Of a stretch of 64,000 nucleotides of DNA, positions 24,392 through 36,023 are shown one piece after another. Position 1 is the first letter of the stretch; the number at the start of each line of letters is the position of its first letter. Under the pieces are notes generated by a model. That model did not search any database. It worked only from the letters and a program-made list of their open reading frames with translations, and had not been told where the DNA came from. The stretch is from the NCBI GenBank assembly GCA_015039315.1, contig WIDE01000034.1:298668-362667 (forward strand). The letters are read 5' to 3'. A program made the position numbers and the translations under genes. This DNA comes from Clavulina sp. PMI_390 (lineage: Eukaryota; Basidiomycota; Agaricomycetes; Cantharellales; Hydnaceae).

Positions 24392-26558
24392 TCATGGGTT
24401 ACTAGCCTGGTCTGGTCCCTTAGGATAGGGAAGGCACTCACCGACTGATCTTGGCTTGTCACTATCTGAACACCTACTGTGGTGATGTTCTTTTGACCAT
24501 CGAGGAGATAGCCTTGGGGTTAGTGATGAAGGTGAGTTGTGCTCGACATCTTCTGATGCGATCACTGCCGTATCCTTATCCAACTCATAACGCGATATTC
24601 TGTCGTGGTCTTGTCCACTTGCATCAGCACTTGTCGAGCTAGGTTGAGAGTATGCAATGTCGCTGCAAGACGGGGGGTGTATAAGAATTGCGGGACGGCG
24701 CCCTGCGCGCCGTAAGGCACCGAGAGGAAGAGAAAAGCTTGGTTGTGGAATGCTTTGATCCTGGGGTATGAGGGCGCGCAAAGTGCTTCGCAAATGAAGA
24801 CTGGGATAACGATGTTAGATCTTGGCCCTGCTATATCGCCATTGAACTGACTTTGCAAAGACTGCGATTATCATGATTGGGGGCGAGAGCTTATGTGGAA
24901 AAACAACGGATATCAGAGGTGAATAGAGACTCTATAGAGTAGCCTAATAAGGGTGGTTTACTCACTGCTGAGGTTAGAACAACACCACCGTACCAATCAA
25001 CCTCATTCTTCAGCCGATTTGAAGCTGTGAGATGTGCCTTTTGAAACACTCTCAAGTGGATAAAGGGACGTACCGAAACCAGACCGATCAAAGCCAACAC
25101 CGAGCTCACAACCCCAGTAGTCACACCATAAATTATGATGAGATTTAAGATAGAATTGGTCCTAAGTACTTTTTGTTGTCAAGGCGGGAAGATGTGTAAT
25201 GCAAGATGCAGAGCCGAAGAAGTGACGCACGATTTGAAGCCGCTTCTTCGTCTCAGCATCAGACACAAGAGGTAGAGTGATATGAATAAATCCGTAGCCA
25301 CCTTGTCAATATAAACCGAATTAGTGAGCTCGCCGTATTCCGAAAGCTCGCTTTCGTACAATTGATATATTCCACGCGGTCTGGGACCAGTAGAATAAGG
25401 AAAGCGAGCCAGTATATTCGAGATGCCACGTCTTATCGCTTTCCGCTAAGATGTTTCAGTGAGATAGATCTGAGATCAGGCGCTGGGAGACTGAAACGAT
25501 GGGGTTGATGAGTGCACATACCAATACCAAACGCTTTGATTCCAGTGGTAGGGATCGAGATCATGAGAATCACACTGTCAGGCGGGACGATACCAGAAAC
25601 TAACCGGTAGTCGTCATTATAACTATCGCCTGATTGTATCGCGTAGGCGAGAGGGAAGTGATGGGTAACATGTAGCAGCATCGCTCAATCAACTCAGCAT
25701 GGAATTCTTACCAGAGGTAATATCACGCGAAGGTCTCTCCCATCTACGAAACAAGCTCCCTTTGTTAGAAGATGACCAGGAATCCAATCAAACGACGTGA
25801 GAGCGGGATTGTGTCACGTACATGACCACAACCGGCCAGCAAAGAAGAGTTGAGATAGAGTTGTTGTGATTAGCTGGAGGTACGATCCGACAACTTGTGA
25901 ATCAGTTGTGTTCATGACGGCGGAGAGGTTCGACAGTAAGGTACTGACCCTATGAGTGCTAACCCAACGCATCTCCCTGAGCGGAAATCGGGGTTTTAGA
26001 GAAATGTAACGGAAGCTGTAGAACGTCATACCAGATTGAGGCCGAAAGTAGTGTGATGTCCATCGCGGCGCGAACCAGATCATTATAAAGTATTAAGAGA
26101 CAGCTGAAACTGGTTGGGCAGATGGTAAGGCTAGTCAACATGGATCGAGCATGATAATCATGACCAACTCACAAGTAGAACATCTGGGAGACGCTGGAAA
26201 TATGATCCCACGCGCGTCACCCCATCTGAAGTGGACCCTTCGGGAGCCGGATATGCATTGACGCACCAAAGTGTCAGGACCTATTGCGATTCCCTTATCA
26301 GGTTAGCAAACTTGGTACACTTGTGAGGTTGGATAGCAGCGGAGGATGGACTCACTATTAACTTGAGGTAGTAAGGATCTTTTGGAAACTTTCGAAAAAG
26401 TAAATATGATTGAACCTGAATTACCCCAGTCCAACTGGGGAGGAGCAAAGTGACGGCGGGAAGAATGGTTATCAGGGCAGGCGTTCATGGCACGAAAAGG
26501 AAAAGCTCACAAGCTGTTCAGGAGGATCCCTATGAACCATTCGGCCAGAATAGTGGTC
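24392..26558 (-). CDS. seven-helix membrane protein, DUF6534-like, copy A
   Basis: An agaricomycete-type integral membrane protein of unknown role. The ATG at 26558 begins MTTILAEWFIGILLNS and is spliced to FWTGVIQVQSYLLFRKFPKDP. Many small exons follow: VLTLW, SCLLILYNDLVRAAMD, W-EMRWVSTHR, LITTTLSQLFFAGRLWSC, AESDKTWHLEYTGSLSLFYW, VATDLFISLYLLCLMLRRRSGFKS, then NLIIIYGVTTGVVSSVLALIG. The tail starts LQMRSTLRALIPQDQSIPQP and is Ser-rich and cytosolic-looking, ending at 24392. Motif order and splice positions match copies B and C at 58.8-63.9 kb. The family assignment rests on memory of the R-(K/R)SGFK and TTT(L)TQxFFAxR motifs, so the exact Pfam name is less sure than the kinship of the three copies. 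Confidence 0.72.
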
Positions 26559-28209
26559 ATGGCTGAACGATTGTGAAGAGGATGTGTAGGTACTCCATAG
26601 TGTATTGCAAGGCTGCGCATACGTATATGCGGAGAGATGCCGATGAGGTGTTGACAAGAAGGTTAGGCCAACGCTGGGAGGTCCAAGGGCGCAAAGGATG
26701 AGAAGCAGGGCGGTCTACAATCTGGGGCGCCAGCGGCCGTGTTGTTTATGGCGCAAGCAAACCAGAGTGCAGGGTCGTGCGAGCAGGAAAGCGCCGTCTT
26801 CTCTGCTGCGTGTAGTAGTCCCGCTCGATCGTTTCGAATACTGGCAGATCCTAATGACCATCCGACAATGGAGATCTGGGAGAAGATCTGCAAGGAGATA
26901 GAAAGGAAAAGCACCACCGCATGTGAGGACAGTGACAATCTATGATATTGAATCAGGAGTCAATATAAACGGTCAAGGCTAAACTAGCAGCCAGAAACTT
27001 CTATTCAATTGTATGAGTCACCGGCTGCTTGCTCGACGTGGGGATCGTTAGGTGGACAGCGTCAGAGGGAGACCACTAAAAATTCATAGCAGCGTCGACC
27101 AGGTGACGTTTCGTCGGTCTGAATTGCTCCACAGCGGACTGCGCTTGGAGGTGAAGTGGTGACAACATAGCCATTTGCCGTGGGGGTTCCTGGGATGATT
27201 TTCTAACTTGAACAGAACACAATCACTAGAGTGGAGAAAACATCCCGCCGTACTCTTACCGATCTGGGTTCTCGAACAGTTGTTACTTAGTAGAGTAACT
27301 CAAGGGCATTTCGGCATCATATTGTTACAAGTCGTGGTCGCTCAGTCACCGATCTTCGGCAAACGGTGGCCGAGTCTCACACCGTTTGAACCAAACCCCG
27401 ACCGTCGGTACGTGGGTAGAACGCCTTCGTCGAAGGCGGAAGTTGCTTGGGGAAGATTCTTTTCATAAACGCGTTGAATTATCAATGGCAACACAAGCAT
27501 CTTAATTGGTTGTAAGAACAAGAATCCTCATCAAGTACAGAGATCGGACATTTGACAACGTCTATCGTCTTATTCTTTTGCGGCATGGCTGCCGATGGCT
27601 ACGTCGAAGCAGGATAGTCGTCGAGTGATTAGCCTCGAGTGATCAGGTGAAGCGCACCGATTGAGCTGAAATGTCGTCACACCCCTCTCCGGGTTATTCT
27701 TTCTCCTTAAGCATCGTGCCGTGGTTCATTTATGGTATAGGAGGCAGCGAGTGTAAAGGGGTATTGGCTCTTCTTGGAAGGTGCAGACCCGCGAACATAC
27801 CATGTAAATCAATTTCGGCGAGCAGGCCCACCATATTCTCACCAGCACGGCCGCACGGTCTGTGGTGCCCACTCAAAGTTGGGCTAGACCATCTGTAGGC
27901 AGGTTTTGAGTGGGTTGCTGACACAACCATGCCCATTTCTCGTCCGTAATGCTGAGGGGAGCTACAAAAAGAACTTTCTGAGTTCAGACACTCATTGAAG
28001 GTATTGCGGGAGAGTTGGAGAAGTTATCCAGAGCCTGAATAAGATCTCAGCCTCGCCGTCGAGTTCATCAATCGGTGTCGAAGGTTGCAACGGGGGGTGG
28101 GATGCGCGCTAGCGTGATCAGCTGTTACAGCTAATGGAATCCCACGTGAGACACGCGACGTAGGATCAAGAATTTATGGTGCTCGTATTTTCATTCACAA
28201 TTACCACAA
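26559..28209. other. gene-poor spacer
   Basis: About 1.65 kb. Apart from the short open frame at 26745-26945, no domain, RNA gene or repeat was recognised. Plus-strand frames at 27208-27468 and 27671-27898 have no supporting motif. Confidence 0.3.
26745..26945 (+). CDS. possible small protein or 3' exon, unknown
   Basis: An ATG at 26745 opens 66 residues with a natural-looking helix (HPTMEIWEKICKEIERKSTT) and stop at 26945. The same frame is open upstream to a TAG at 26666-26668, where the TAG could be a splice acceptor, so this may be the last exon of a gene with unseen 5' exons. No family recognised; it may be chance. Confidence 0.25.
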   Translation, partial: FMAQANQSAGSCEQESAVFSAACSSPARSFRILADPNDHPTMEIWEKICKEIERKSTTACEDSDNL

Positions 28210-29143
28210 TTACCCATCAACCATATCTGTGTCTACATCCCCAGTCCTCGCAGCAGTAACTCGATCGCCTGATATTGACTCCATAGCTTTTGCGAGACGA
28301 TCGGTCCGAGCCTTTACAGCCCCTACCATCTCTCCATGTATTGCGCTCGCAGCCTCGCCCGTGAGTTTCAGGATCTCCGGGAAGCGATCCACGCTTAACT
28401 GTGTCTCGAGAGTGACAAGCGTTGCTTTTCCCGTACGAGGAAGGATGCCAACGGTCACATTAGGTAGGTCGCTCTCTTCCAGCGAATTGACATCGAGGAG
28501 AGGTGTGTTATCGTGCAGAGCGCAGGTCACAGCACACACATAGTCGTTCATAGGCACACCAGCGTCGATCAATGCGAGAGTGGTGGCATTGATAGCAGCC
28601 TGTAGAAGTGATCCATCTGACTGGAGAACTTGGACATTGATGTCGATCTGGGAACGAGGATAGAGAGACGTCTGAATCACCGGCTCGAAAGTTGCCTTGA
28701 TGTTCGCGGCAAACTCCAGGATTCGTCTCAATGTGCGGACGAGAATCGACATCTCAATCAATGGGGTTCAGTGGAAAAAGAGAGCGGACGCACTTGTCAT
28801 TTCTACCCCTCCTTTGTCCCGATACGGTAGCCCCACTCCACCCTGGTACGTCCACTTGCACCGAGATAGCGGTTCGGTCGTGCTGGACATTGGCACCTCT
28901 TCTCGCTTCATGTGGTCCATGAACGGTGACCATAACTGAGGTCAGACCATGAGTGACAGTTGCGCTGCCATCGGCTTGCGCGTGCGGCGACAGGAGGAGA
29001 GTCAAGGATCTCAAGTCGTTTGGTCTTCTCCCATCAGCGCGAAAGTTATGTTCAGAGAGCAATTCTGGCCGCGACTATCTTCGCAAAATCATCTCACAGT
29101 AAGTTCAAAACATCTTAGAAGTAGGCTCATAACCGATGTACCA
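28210..29143 (-). CDS. SKI6: exosome core subunit RRP41 / SKI6
   Basis: An RNase PH-fold subunit of the RNA exosome ring, which threads RNA for 3'-5' decay and processing. Exons 29143-29141, 29074-28794 and 28726-28210 sum to 801 nt, giving 266 residues. The second exon opens SRPELLSEHNFRADGRR, the typical Rrp41 start, and continues with GLTSVMVTVHGPHEARR and RRGRNDK. The third carries RILEFAANIKATFEPVIQTS, QVLQSDGSLLQAAINAT and LALIDAGVPMNDYVCAVTCA, all characteristic. The expected initiator lies just before SRPELL, but the genome has ATAG there. That TAG is a good acceptor for a 66-nt intron whose upstream exon is only the ATG at 29143. The C-terminus is acidic (TGDVDTDMVDG). It is divergent from the T-protein gene. 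Confidence 0.9.
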
Positions 29144-29253
29144 TCTTGGAGGGTAGGGAGAGCAGGGACGTGAATCTGGTTGGTCGATTATTTTGACCGT
29201 CAGATCCTCGAACAGTGTTCGATCTCAGTCTGAATTCCTAGTTGTTGCCCACG
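29144..29253. promoter_or_regulatory. bidirectional promoter, SKI6 / GCV1
   Basis: 110 bp separates the divergent start codons of the exosome subunit and the glycine-cleavage T protein. Confidence 0.5.
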
Positions 29254-31346
29254 ATGAACCCTTCTGTTATCTCCAGCCGACATCGAGGGCTTGCCTTGGC
29301 TAAGAGAGGGGTGAAGCTACCTTCTGCGAAACCTCCAAATTTTTCTGTGCGGCGGTTGGCAACCCCCGCTTCCTCTGAGGTCACTATCTCTTTTCAGCAC
29401 GAGTTCCCAAAAAGTTGACGAGACCGTGCTGTCTAACAGCTTCTAAAAACTCGGCTCTATGACTTCCATCTGCGAAATGAGGCTAAAATGGTTCCATTCG
29501 CGGGCTTCTCTATGCCCCTGCTCTATGGGAAGACTGGACAAGGTCAGTAGTACACCCTGTCGATTCACAGCGAATATCACCAAAACTGACTCCCATGTTC
29601 TGTGCAATTTATCATCTCAGTCGCTTCTCATACTTACGTCCGCGATCACGTAGGTCTTTTTGACGTGGGGCACATGGTCCAAAGTTTGTAAGTTGGCTCT
29701 CTATCTTGGCCCAGGTTTGATATGGCAGCTCATTTCCATTTGTTAGCATCGAAGGCCCAAAAGCTACAGAATTTCTCCAATGGCTAACACCCTCCTCGCT
29801 CGCCTCTATGGCTCCATTCAGCTCCACCCTCTCGGTCATCCTCAACAACGAGGGAGGTATTATTGACGATACTGTGATCTGCAAGCATTCCCCTTCCAAA
29901 TACTACGTCGTCACAAATGCCGCCCGTAAGGAGCGCGATGTCGAATGGATCACTGCAAAGCTGGAGGAATGGAATAAAACGCACGCCAATGACGAACCGA
30001 TCACATTCACCCCTCACTATGATTTGGGGCTGGTCGCGCTACAAGGTGCCGTATATCATCACGCCAAATAAAACTCAATTTCTGACCAAACGCTTCGTTC
30101 TTCAGGGCCCGATGCTGCCGCCTATCTACAGAATCTAACATCCTACGATCTTTCCAAGTTGGTTTTCGGGACGTCTGCCTACATGGACATAGCTGGGGTC
30201 AACTGCCATGTCGCACGTGGCGGTTACACCGGCGAAGATGGTTTTGAGGTTAGCGATACTATCGACGGTCCAATACAGCATTTGTTGACTGGTACATGGT
30301 CATAATAGATCAGCAATGACGAACCGATCACATTCACCCCTCACTATGATTTGGGGCTGGTCGCGCTACAAGGTGCCGTATATTATTACGCCACATGAAG
30401 CTCAATTTCTGACCATACGCTTCGTTCTTCAGGGCCTGATGCTGCCGCCTATCTACAGAATCTAACATCCTACGATCTTTCTAAGTTGGTTTTCGGGACG
30501 TCTGCCTACATGGACATAGCTGGGGTTAACTGCCATGTCGCACGTGGCGGTTACACCGGCGAAGATGGTTTTGAGGTTAGCGATACTATCGACGGTCCAA
30601 TACAGCATTTGTTGACTGGTACATGGTCACAATAGATCAGCATCCCCGCCGAGCACACCGAATCCATCACCCAAAAGCTCACACAAGATCCCGTGCAACT
30701 AATTGGGCTAGCAGCTCGTGACTCACTCCGCCTGGAGGCAGGAATGTGCCTTTATGGCCACGATCTTGATGAAACCACTTCGCCGGTTGAAGCAGGGCTG
30801 AGCTGGGTCATCGGTGAGCCACCTCATCCGGACCCGTCCTGCAACTTTGGTATTGAAACATCCCCAAAAACCAGGAAAGGACCGCCGTGCTGCTGGCGAC
30901 TTCATCGGTTCCCCAACTGTGTTGGAACAATTGAAGTCGGGCGTGACCAGAAGGAGAGTAGGATTTGTCGTGGAGGGCCCGCCAGCTCGAGGTTCGTGTT
31001 CTTCATCCTATTCGGTCGAACTATTGTCTAACCGGATGCTCCCCTTTACGCCAGAGGGTGCCGAAGTCATTGCATCTGACACACAGGAGAAGATCGGTAC
31101 GTAATCTGTTATAGTATCAATGTCTCCTCCACTCATGCCGTGACCCTGACTATCATAGGCACCATTACGTCCGGAATTCCCTCGCCAACTCTTGGGAAGA
31201 ATATTGCAATGGGCTATATTAAGAATGGGTTCCACAAGAAAGGGACGGCAGTAGCGGTTATTGTTCGCGGCCAACCGAGGAATGCGGTCGTAACTCCCAT
31301 GCCGTTCGTTCAAACGCGTTACTGGAGAGGTGTAGCTGCCAAGTAG
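29254..31346 (+). CDS. GCV1: glycine cleavage T protein (aminomethyltransferase), internally duplicated
   Basis: The mitochondrial T protein moves the methylene group of aminomethyl-lipoyl H protein to tetrahydrofolate, releasing ammonia. The N-terminus ([19 protein letters not shown]) is basic, like a transit peptide. Exons are 29254-29379, 29440-29542, 29621-29687, 29747-30045, 30106-30248, [30309-30372, 30433-30575], 30636-30813, 30875-30991, 31055-31096 and 31159-31346. Family motifs include [69 protein letters not shown] and MGYIKNGF. The two bracketed exons come from a 327-bp tandem duplication. Including them adds 69 residues in frame (489 in all); skipping them gives 420 residues, the usual family size. 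Extra copies inside the folate-binding fold would probably disrupt it, so splicing that leaves out one copy is expected if the gene works. Confidence 0.93.
29987..30640 (+). repeat. 327-bp tandem direct duplication inside GCV1
   Basis: Copy 1 is 29987-30313 and copy 2 is 30314-30640, with a constant offset of 327 bp and about ten substitutions (about 97% identity). Each copy holds the end of one exon, a 60-nt intron, the 143-nt exon encoding [20 protein letters not shown] onward, and the next intron. I found six differences in the first intron, one in the second, and three in the coding exon (CCC/CCT, TCC/TCT, GTC/GTT), all three silent. Confidence 0.95.
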
Positions 31347-31539
31347 TTACACGATATCTAATGCTTCTAGATTTCAATTATAGCGTATGGCTGAGAGGCC
31401 AAGATACACGGGGGTGATCAACTCCCGTCGTTGAGACGGAACTCTTCCTCCCTTTTATCCTATAAATCACATTTTGTGCGCAACGCATGGCCTCGCGGGT
31501 CCCAGGTTACGTTTGTGATTACTCTAATTGCTGACGTCG

Positions 31540-34052
31540 ATGGCCTTCCCGCCAGATGTATTTGGCGGTGTTTGCGAATCCCGAATCGGTGACACTTTTA
31601 CTCCCACCAGACACATGTCAATCTTATCGATTCTTCCAGTCGACGCTTTGGATCACTTGATGTCCACAGGCTCAGTATATTGAACCCGCTATAATTGTGC
31701 ACTCCGCCTTTTGCCTCTTGTCAAATTACTACCCGATCATTGGCCCCTCCCTGACGACACCTTGTCCTTTCAGAGAGAACATTGCCACGCGAGAAAACAT
31801 CTGGACGAGCTTTTCCTTCATATCCTTAAGGCCTCGCTTGCTTCTATCCTCCTACCCCTCGCGTTACGCCCGCAACATATTCGATCAATGAGGAGACTCG
31901 AGTTCAATCTTCCAAAAGTGATCAGACCCGTGTTGCGTTCACCGCCTTGTCCAACCATAACGAATCTTGCACGCTGAGGCTCTGGCGTCGATATTTAGGC
32001 TCTAGTCTCTGTACCTGGCGAAGGATCAGAACCGAGTCACCCTAGCCCTTACCAACATGGTTTACCCACAAAGAATTCGGCGTAGGCCGGTTGGTTCAAA
32101 GCTTTGAGAAATTCTTGAACTACTGTGACACTGATAAATCCTGTATAAGCCCGCGAAAAAACCTCTTTCCAACCTGTCAGCCTATTCGTCCCCTCTATAG
32201 GTGAAGTTCCTGGTCAGCTTCAACAGCAAGTGTGGAACCAAGATCAGTGTTTCCAGACTACCATCAAGTTTCAAAAGCGGGAAGCTTGATTTCTGGTCTT
32301 TGTCTATGTTCAGCAGAGCGAACGACCTCGCATGGTTCTTCCCACCCCCCGCTCTGGCTCACACAAAACTCATCTTGGTGGTCCACCAGATCCAGTTATC
32401 AGTGTTCAGCTCAACTATGATCATCCCTTTGAGAATTCTTTCCCCTCGTCATAAGCTTCTCTATCCGATCATATATGGTCTAATGACGGGGTGGCCCATC
32501 TGAGCGCATCCCGAACAGCCTAGCACATGTCCAGCTTTTGGACTTCTTCCTCATACGATCGACCCACTATACAACGGCAGAGCTCTTAGCAGGTCGCACA
32601 GGATTAATTCTTTCACACACACGTGCCAACTGATAAAGTACAAATGCGTTTCTTCCCACCAAGTGACTTTGCTTCTTGCCTTCACCATCTTCGTGTTTGG
32701 TCTTAAGTCCATTGTGATGCCATCCCCACCAGACTCTCATGTTCCTCGCCAAGGAAGCAAAGGATCCCAATCCCCCACCAACAGCTCCACCGATGTAGGT
32801 TCTGGCCTCATTTTGTGATGAATGCGCGGCTGCGTTTTCGCTACACTTGCGTCACCCAGCGTGATCATGGGTGACATGCTCGTTCCTGTTCTAGGTCTCT
32901 GATCGTCCCGCAAATTCAGCGCCTAGTACCAACATTGACACCGCTAGTGGTGCCGGTATGTCGCTTCCTTCAAGACCATGGGCCGAACGGCGATTCATGT
33001 TACTTCGATATGCGCGCGTGTAGATCATTCCCAACCCGAGGCGAGTGCCGTCTCCCATGTTTTCTAACCAACCCACCAAGGGCGACCTTTAATTCCCCTT
33101 GCAGATGTCTGCAGATCGCGGGAGGGGACTAGGACGAGGAGAAACCGCGGTGAATACTCAGCGTTGGTCAAGTGCCATCCATTTACCTGGCCCAGGTACG
33201 TCAAGTGTATATCCAGCGACCGTCCCGAATTCCGACATGGCCCGCTCTGCATTCAGGGCTCGGAATCGAAGGGGATCCAATTAACTTCGCGACCTATATG
33301 TCGCCATATGACTTTCATCATGGTGGGTCACTCTGCGGATCACCGATTGCGCCGCAGCTTTCTCATTGACTTGATCGTGGTGTCGATCATGAAGGCGAGC
33401 GTACTAGAAGTGGATACACCCATATCTCAGGTATCGTACACGCCCGATCGATAATAGCGTGTATAAATCTATGTGGTACAACAAATTAACATCCTGACCC
33501 TTGCCCAGGCATGCAGCCTTATGCGAGCACCCCGCCTTTGAACTTTGCTGCTGCATCCAGTCCTATCGCCACGCAGCAATATCTTGCCGATGCAGGGCCA
33601 TCGACATCGGCTGCGAATCCCACTCAGACGCCTCCGGGTGCGCGCCCGAGTAAGCATATGGTCTAATATATTGCCTTTCAGTGAATGTGTGAAGTAGCAC
33701 TGATTATCATAATCGTAGAAAACGTGCGCACCTCAAAAGTGAAGCGGACTATTGTAGGGCGCGAAAGGGGTCCTGAGAGCCCCAAAGGTCGCAAGCCTCG
33801 TCATGGTGAGTTTTGGTGTCGTAATTTCAGCGAGTGTTGCGCTGCCTACTGAGATTTTACGTCAGGCCAAGGATCAAAGGATCGTCGGAACCAAGATGAC
33901 TCCGAGCCGAAAGATCCTGAAGGGGGCTCAGCAGACGTGAGTGTTCGGCTGAGATTGTTCTGCTACAAACCAAACGGCCTTTCTTTGGAAGCGTTGCTCA
34001 CACGAACCCTTCCTTTGACAACATACGACAGGACAGCGCTGCGGCCCCCTAA
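31540..34052 (+). CDS. multi-exon Ser/Pro-rich protein, unknown
   Basis: Not recognised. Natural-looking exons with good splice sites line up in order. They include a possible start at 31540 (MAFPPDVFGGVCESRIGD), an exon with TYSINEETRVQSSKSDQTRV and TLRLWRRYL (about 31831-31997), and VPGEGSEPSHPSPYQHGL (about 31998-32085). Later exons carry QLQQQVWNQDQCFQTTIKF, SERPRMVLPTPRSGS with PPDPVISVQLNYDHPFE, SDRPANSAPSTNIDTASGA and MQPYASTPPLNFAAASSP. The C-terminus is basic then acidic (SKVKRTIVGRERGPESPKGR, then SEPKDPEGGSAD), ending at 34052. The later half is the stronger part; the 5' half and the exon at about 33210-33430 are tentative. Composition suggests a disordered nuclear or regulatory protein, but no DNA-binding domain was seen. 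Confidence 0.45.
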
Positions 34053-34917
34053 GAGTAAACCCCTAGGACAAACAGCTCTTGGTGCAGGATTAGAGTCGCG
34101 ACTGTAGGCCAATTCGTCGTGCGGGGTTCATCTTAGTGGAGCCGGTGGGCTGGAATCCCGTGAAGCGAAAGGAAGGGTAACATGCCGTCGTAATAACCCT
34201 TTGCCGAGAGCCGTTTGTCGCGTACTTTTTGTACTTCCAGGGTAGTAGTTTCAATTTGAATGACTCTGTTTTCGGTCCGAACATGGGGTGCACGGTCGAT
34301 TGGATGAGAGTTGATGGCACTAGCGCAAGGGAGTTGAACGATAGTCCTCGTTTAAGGAGACGAGGATAGCTGAAGAGCATTACAAAAGGCAGGGTAGAGT
34401 TTCAGCTAACATCCGACGGGAGGGGGAGCGAACGGCCACCTGTGGCGGGGAGCGATGACAATATCGACCCAGAAAGGGCGAAGGAACAGATTACAACAAC
34501 CATAGATGTTAGAGTTGGAGGTGGGCGGGAGTGAGGAAGATTTTTCTCGACTGCCGTAGCTCTTATACCCACAGAAGAAAATCGAGGATGACGGAAGAGC
34601 TGCAATAACAAAGATGGCGATAAAGATATGAAGACGCTGACGCGTTTTCGCGCTTATTTCGCTAGATTAAGGGAGTGACAGATTCACATGTACAGCCTTT
34701 TTCTCTTCCTGATCTGGATACCCCACCCGAGAAAGGGTGACAAAACCCTTAGCCCCGAGGGAGAGGTCGCCGATATGAGATTAGTTAGGGAAGAGAGAAG
34801 TCAATCAGAATATTGATTGTCGCACAAGCGTATTGGCGAAGAAAGAGATCACGGAATAATGATAGAAATTATTCCTCAGAGAATATGTAGGTGTACACGA
34901 GGAACTTGTTTAATCGC
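34053..34917. other. intergenic with ambiguous minus-strand frames
   Basis: About 860 bp. On the minus strand two overlapping frames around 34300-34090 both read plausibly: one with IDRAPHVRTENRVIQIETTT stopping near 34135, the other ending at 34090. Another frame, 34611-34402, holds a hydrophobic stretch. I cannot choose between them and annotate no gene. Confidence 0.25.
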
Positions 34918-36023
34918 TCAAGACGATAACTTCCGATACAGCCGCTGGGTGGCGCGAACGTCCCGTGGTGCTCGGAGCAGATTGGCGATGTTTCTTTCGT
35001 GCTCTAGGAAATGGCCGATGTATTGGGGTTTGGGAAACAACGGCCCCGTGTGGTTTCTGGGATGAGGAGTGCAAGGCAGCTTGATTAGGAAGTTAGGAAA
35101 CGGTGACAAGATCATGGGTAACGAACCGGGAAAACACCGAGAAACTCGATATCTGAGTCATCATCCAGCGGTAGAAGTTTGTTACTATGGATCTCCTCAT
35201 CTGAGTCGGACACGAGGTCAATAATCGCAGGGGATAATCGGTCAGTTGTAGTGGGCTGGGAATTATCAGCCATTTGAAAGGATAACGGCGCGGCCGGAGT
35301 AATGTGTAACTGGGCAAGAATCTCTGTGACAAAATTTAGGGCCGCAGATCATGCATCGTTGGCGGGCAGATCCTCACCATAAGGAGCATACGAAAACATC
35401 ACCTCTGGAGAGAATGAGCTTCAAGTTTTTAGCACGTCAAGCGTTGGGATACCTTACCTTCCACACGGCAGTTGGGGTGAATTGTGAAGTTTGTTTCTTG
35501 CACCAGAGAGGTCGATGCGTCGCTGATAGGCAAATATTGATCGATCAGCACGGAACTTTGGGCACGTTCGAGGGGTAGGGAGTTACCTGGCACTCGGATT
35601 TCCCATGCTTTTTTCTTCATCGATCATGTCAAAGGTAGTCGGCGCATTCATTCGCCCAATTTCTCGAGCTCGGATAAGCTTGACATTGATCCGGCCTGCT
35701 GGCCGTTTCCTGGACGGTTTACGAACTGATTATTGAGGGATTCAATGTATTTCTAGTGCAGTGGTGATATAAATCGTTGTGAATTGCCCACCTTTGGGAG
35801 AATAAGGGTTAAATATAAGTCTAAGCATCGGTAAGATATGACATGAGTGACCCGAGCACGTGGGTAACCGCAACAGGGCTCACTTAGGGCTAGCTTCATC
35901 ATCCTCATCCCTAAGTGAAGTCGACCATGTGTCTGAAGCTTCTCCCGCACGGAGGAAATGGGACGTGATCAGATCAGCGTTGACATATATGAGGAGCAAG
36001 GCCGGTTCCGTCAAAGGTATCAT
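34918..36023 (-). CDS. unknown protein with a SUMO-interaction-like motif
   Basis: Not recognised. Seven exons were assembled: 36023-35884, 35820-35792, 35725-35587, 35522-35458, 35404-35378, 35323-35127 and 35079-34918. They sum to 759 nt, giving 252 residues with every phase closing. The start is MIPLTEPALLLIYVNADL. A short acidic patch (RDEDDEASPK) and a basic patch (VRKPSRKRPAGRINVKLIRA) follow. Mid-protein is PAIIDLVSDSDEEIH, a hydrophobic-then-acidic motif typical of SUMO-interaction sites, and soon after LPLDDDSDIEFLG. The C-terminal ~55 residues (PLFPKPQYIGHFLEHERNI, then RAPRDVRATQRLYRKLSS) look helical and basic. The last intron is 47 nt with a CCTAAC branch-like box. The frame also opens upstream of the chosen ATG to a CTATAG acceptor, so a further 5' exon is possible. 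Confidence 0.55.

Noticed and set aside
29987..30640. Reading the GCV1 duplication as a transposon insertion
   Set aside because: The second copy is a direct repeat of the host gene's own exon and intron, without inverted ends or foreign sequence.
34090..34611. Small gene on the minus strand
   Set aside because: Two overlapping frames read about equally well and no splice model clearly wins, so no gene was called.
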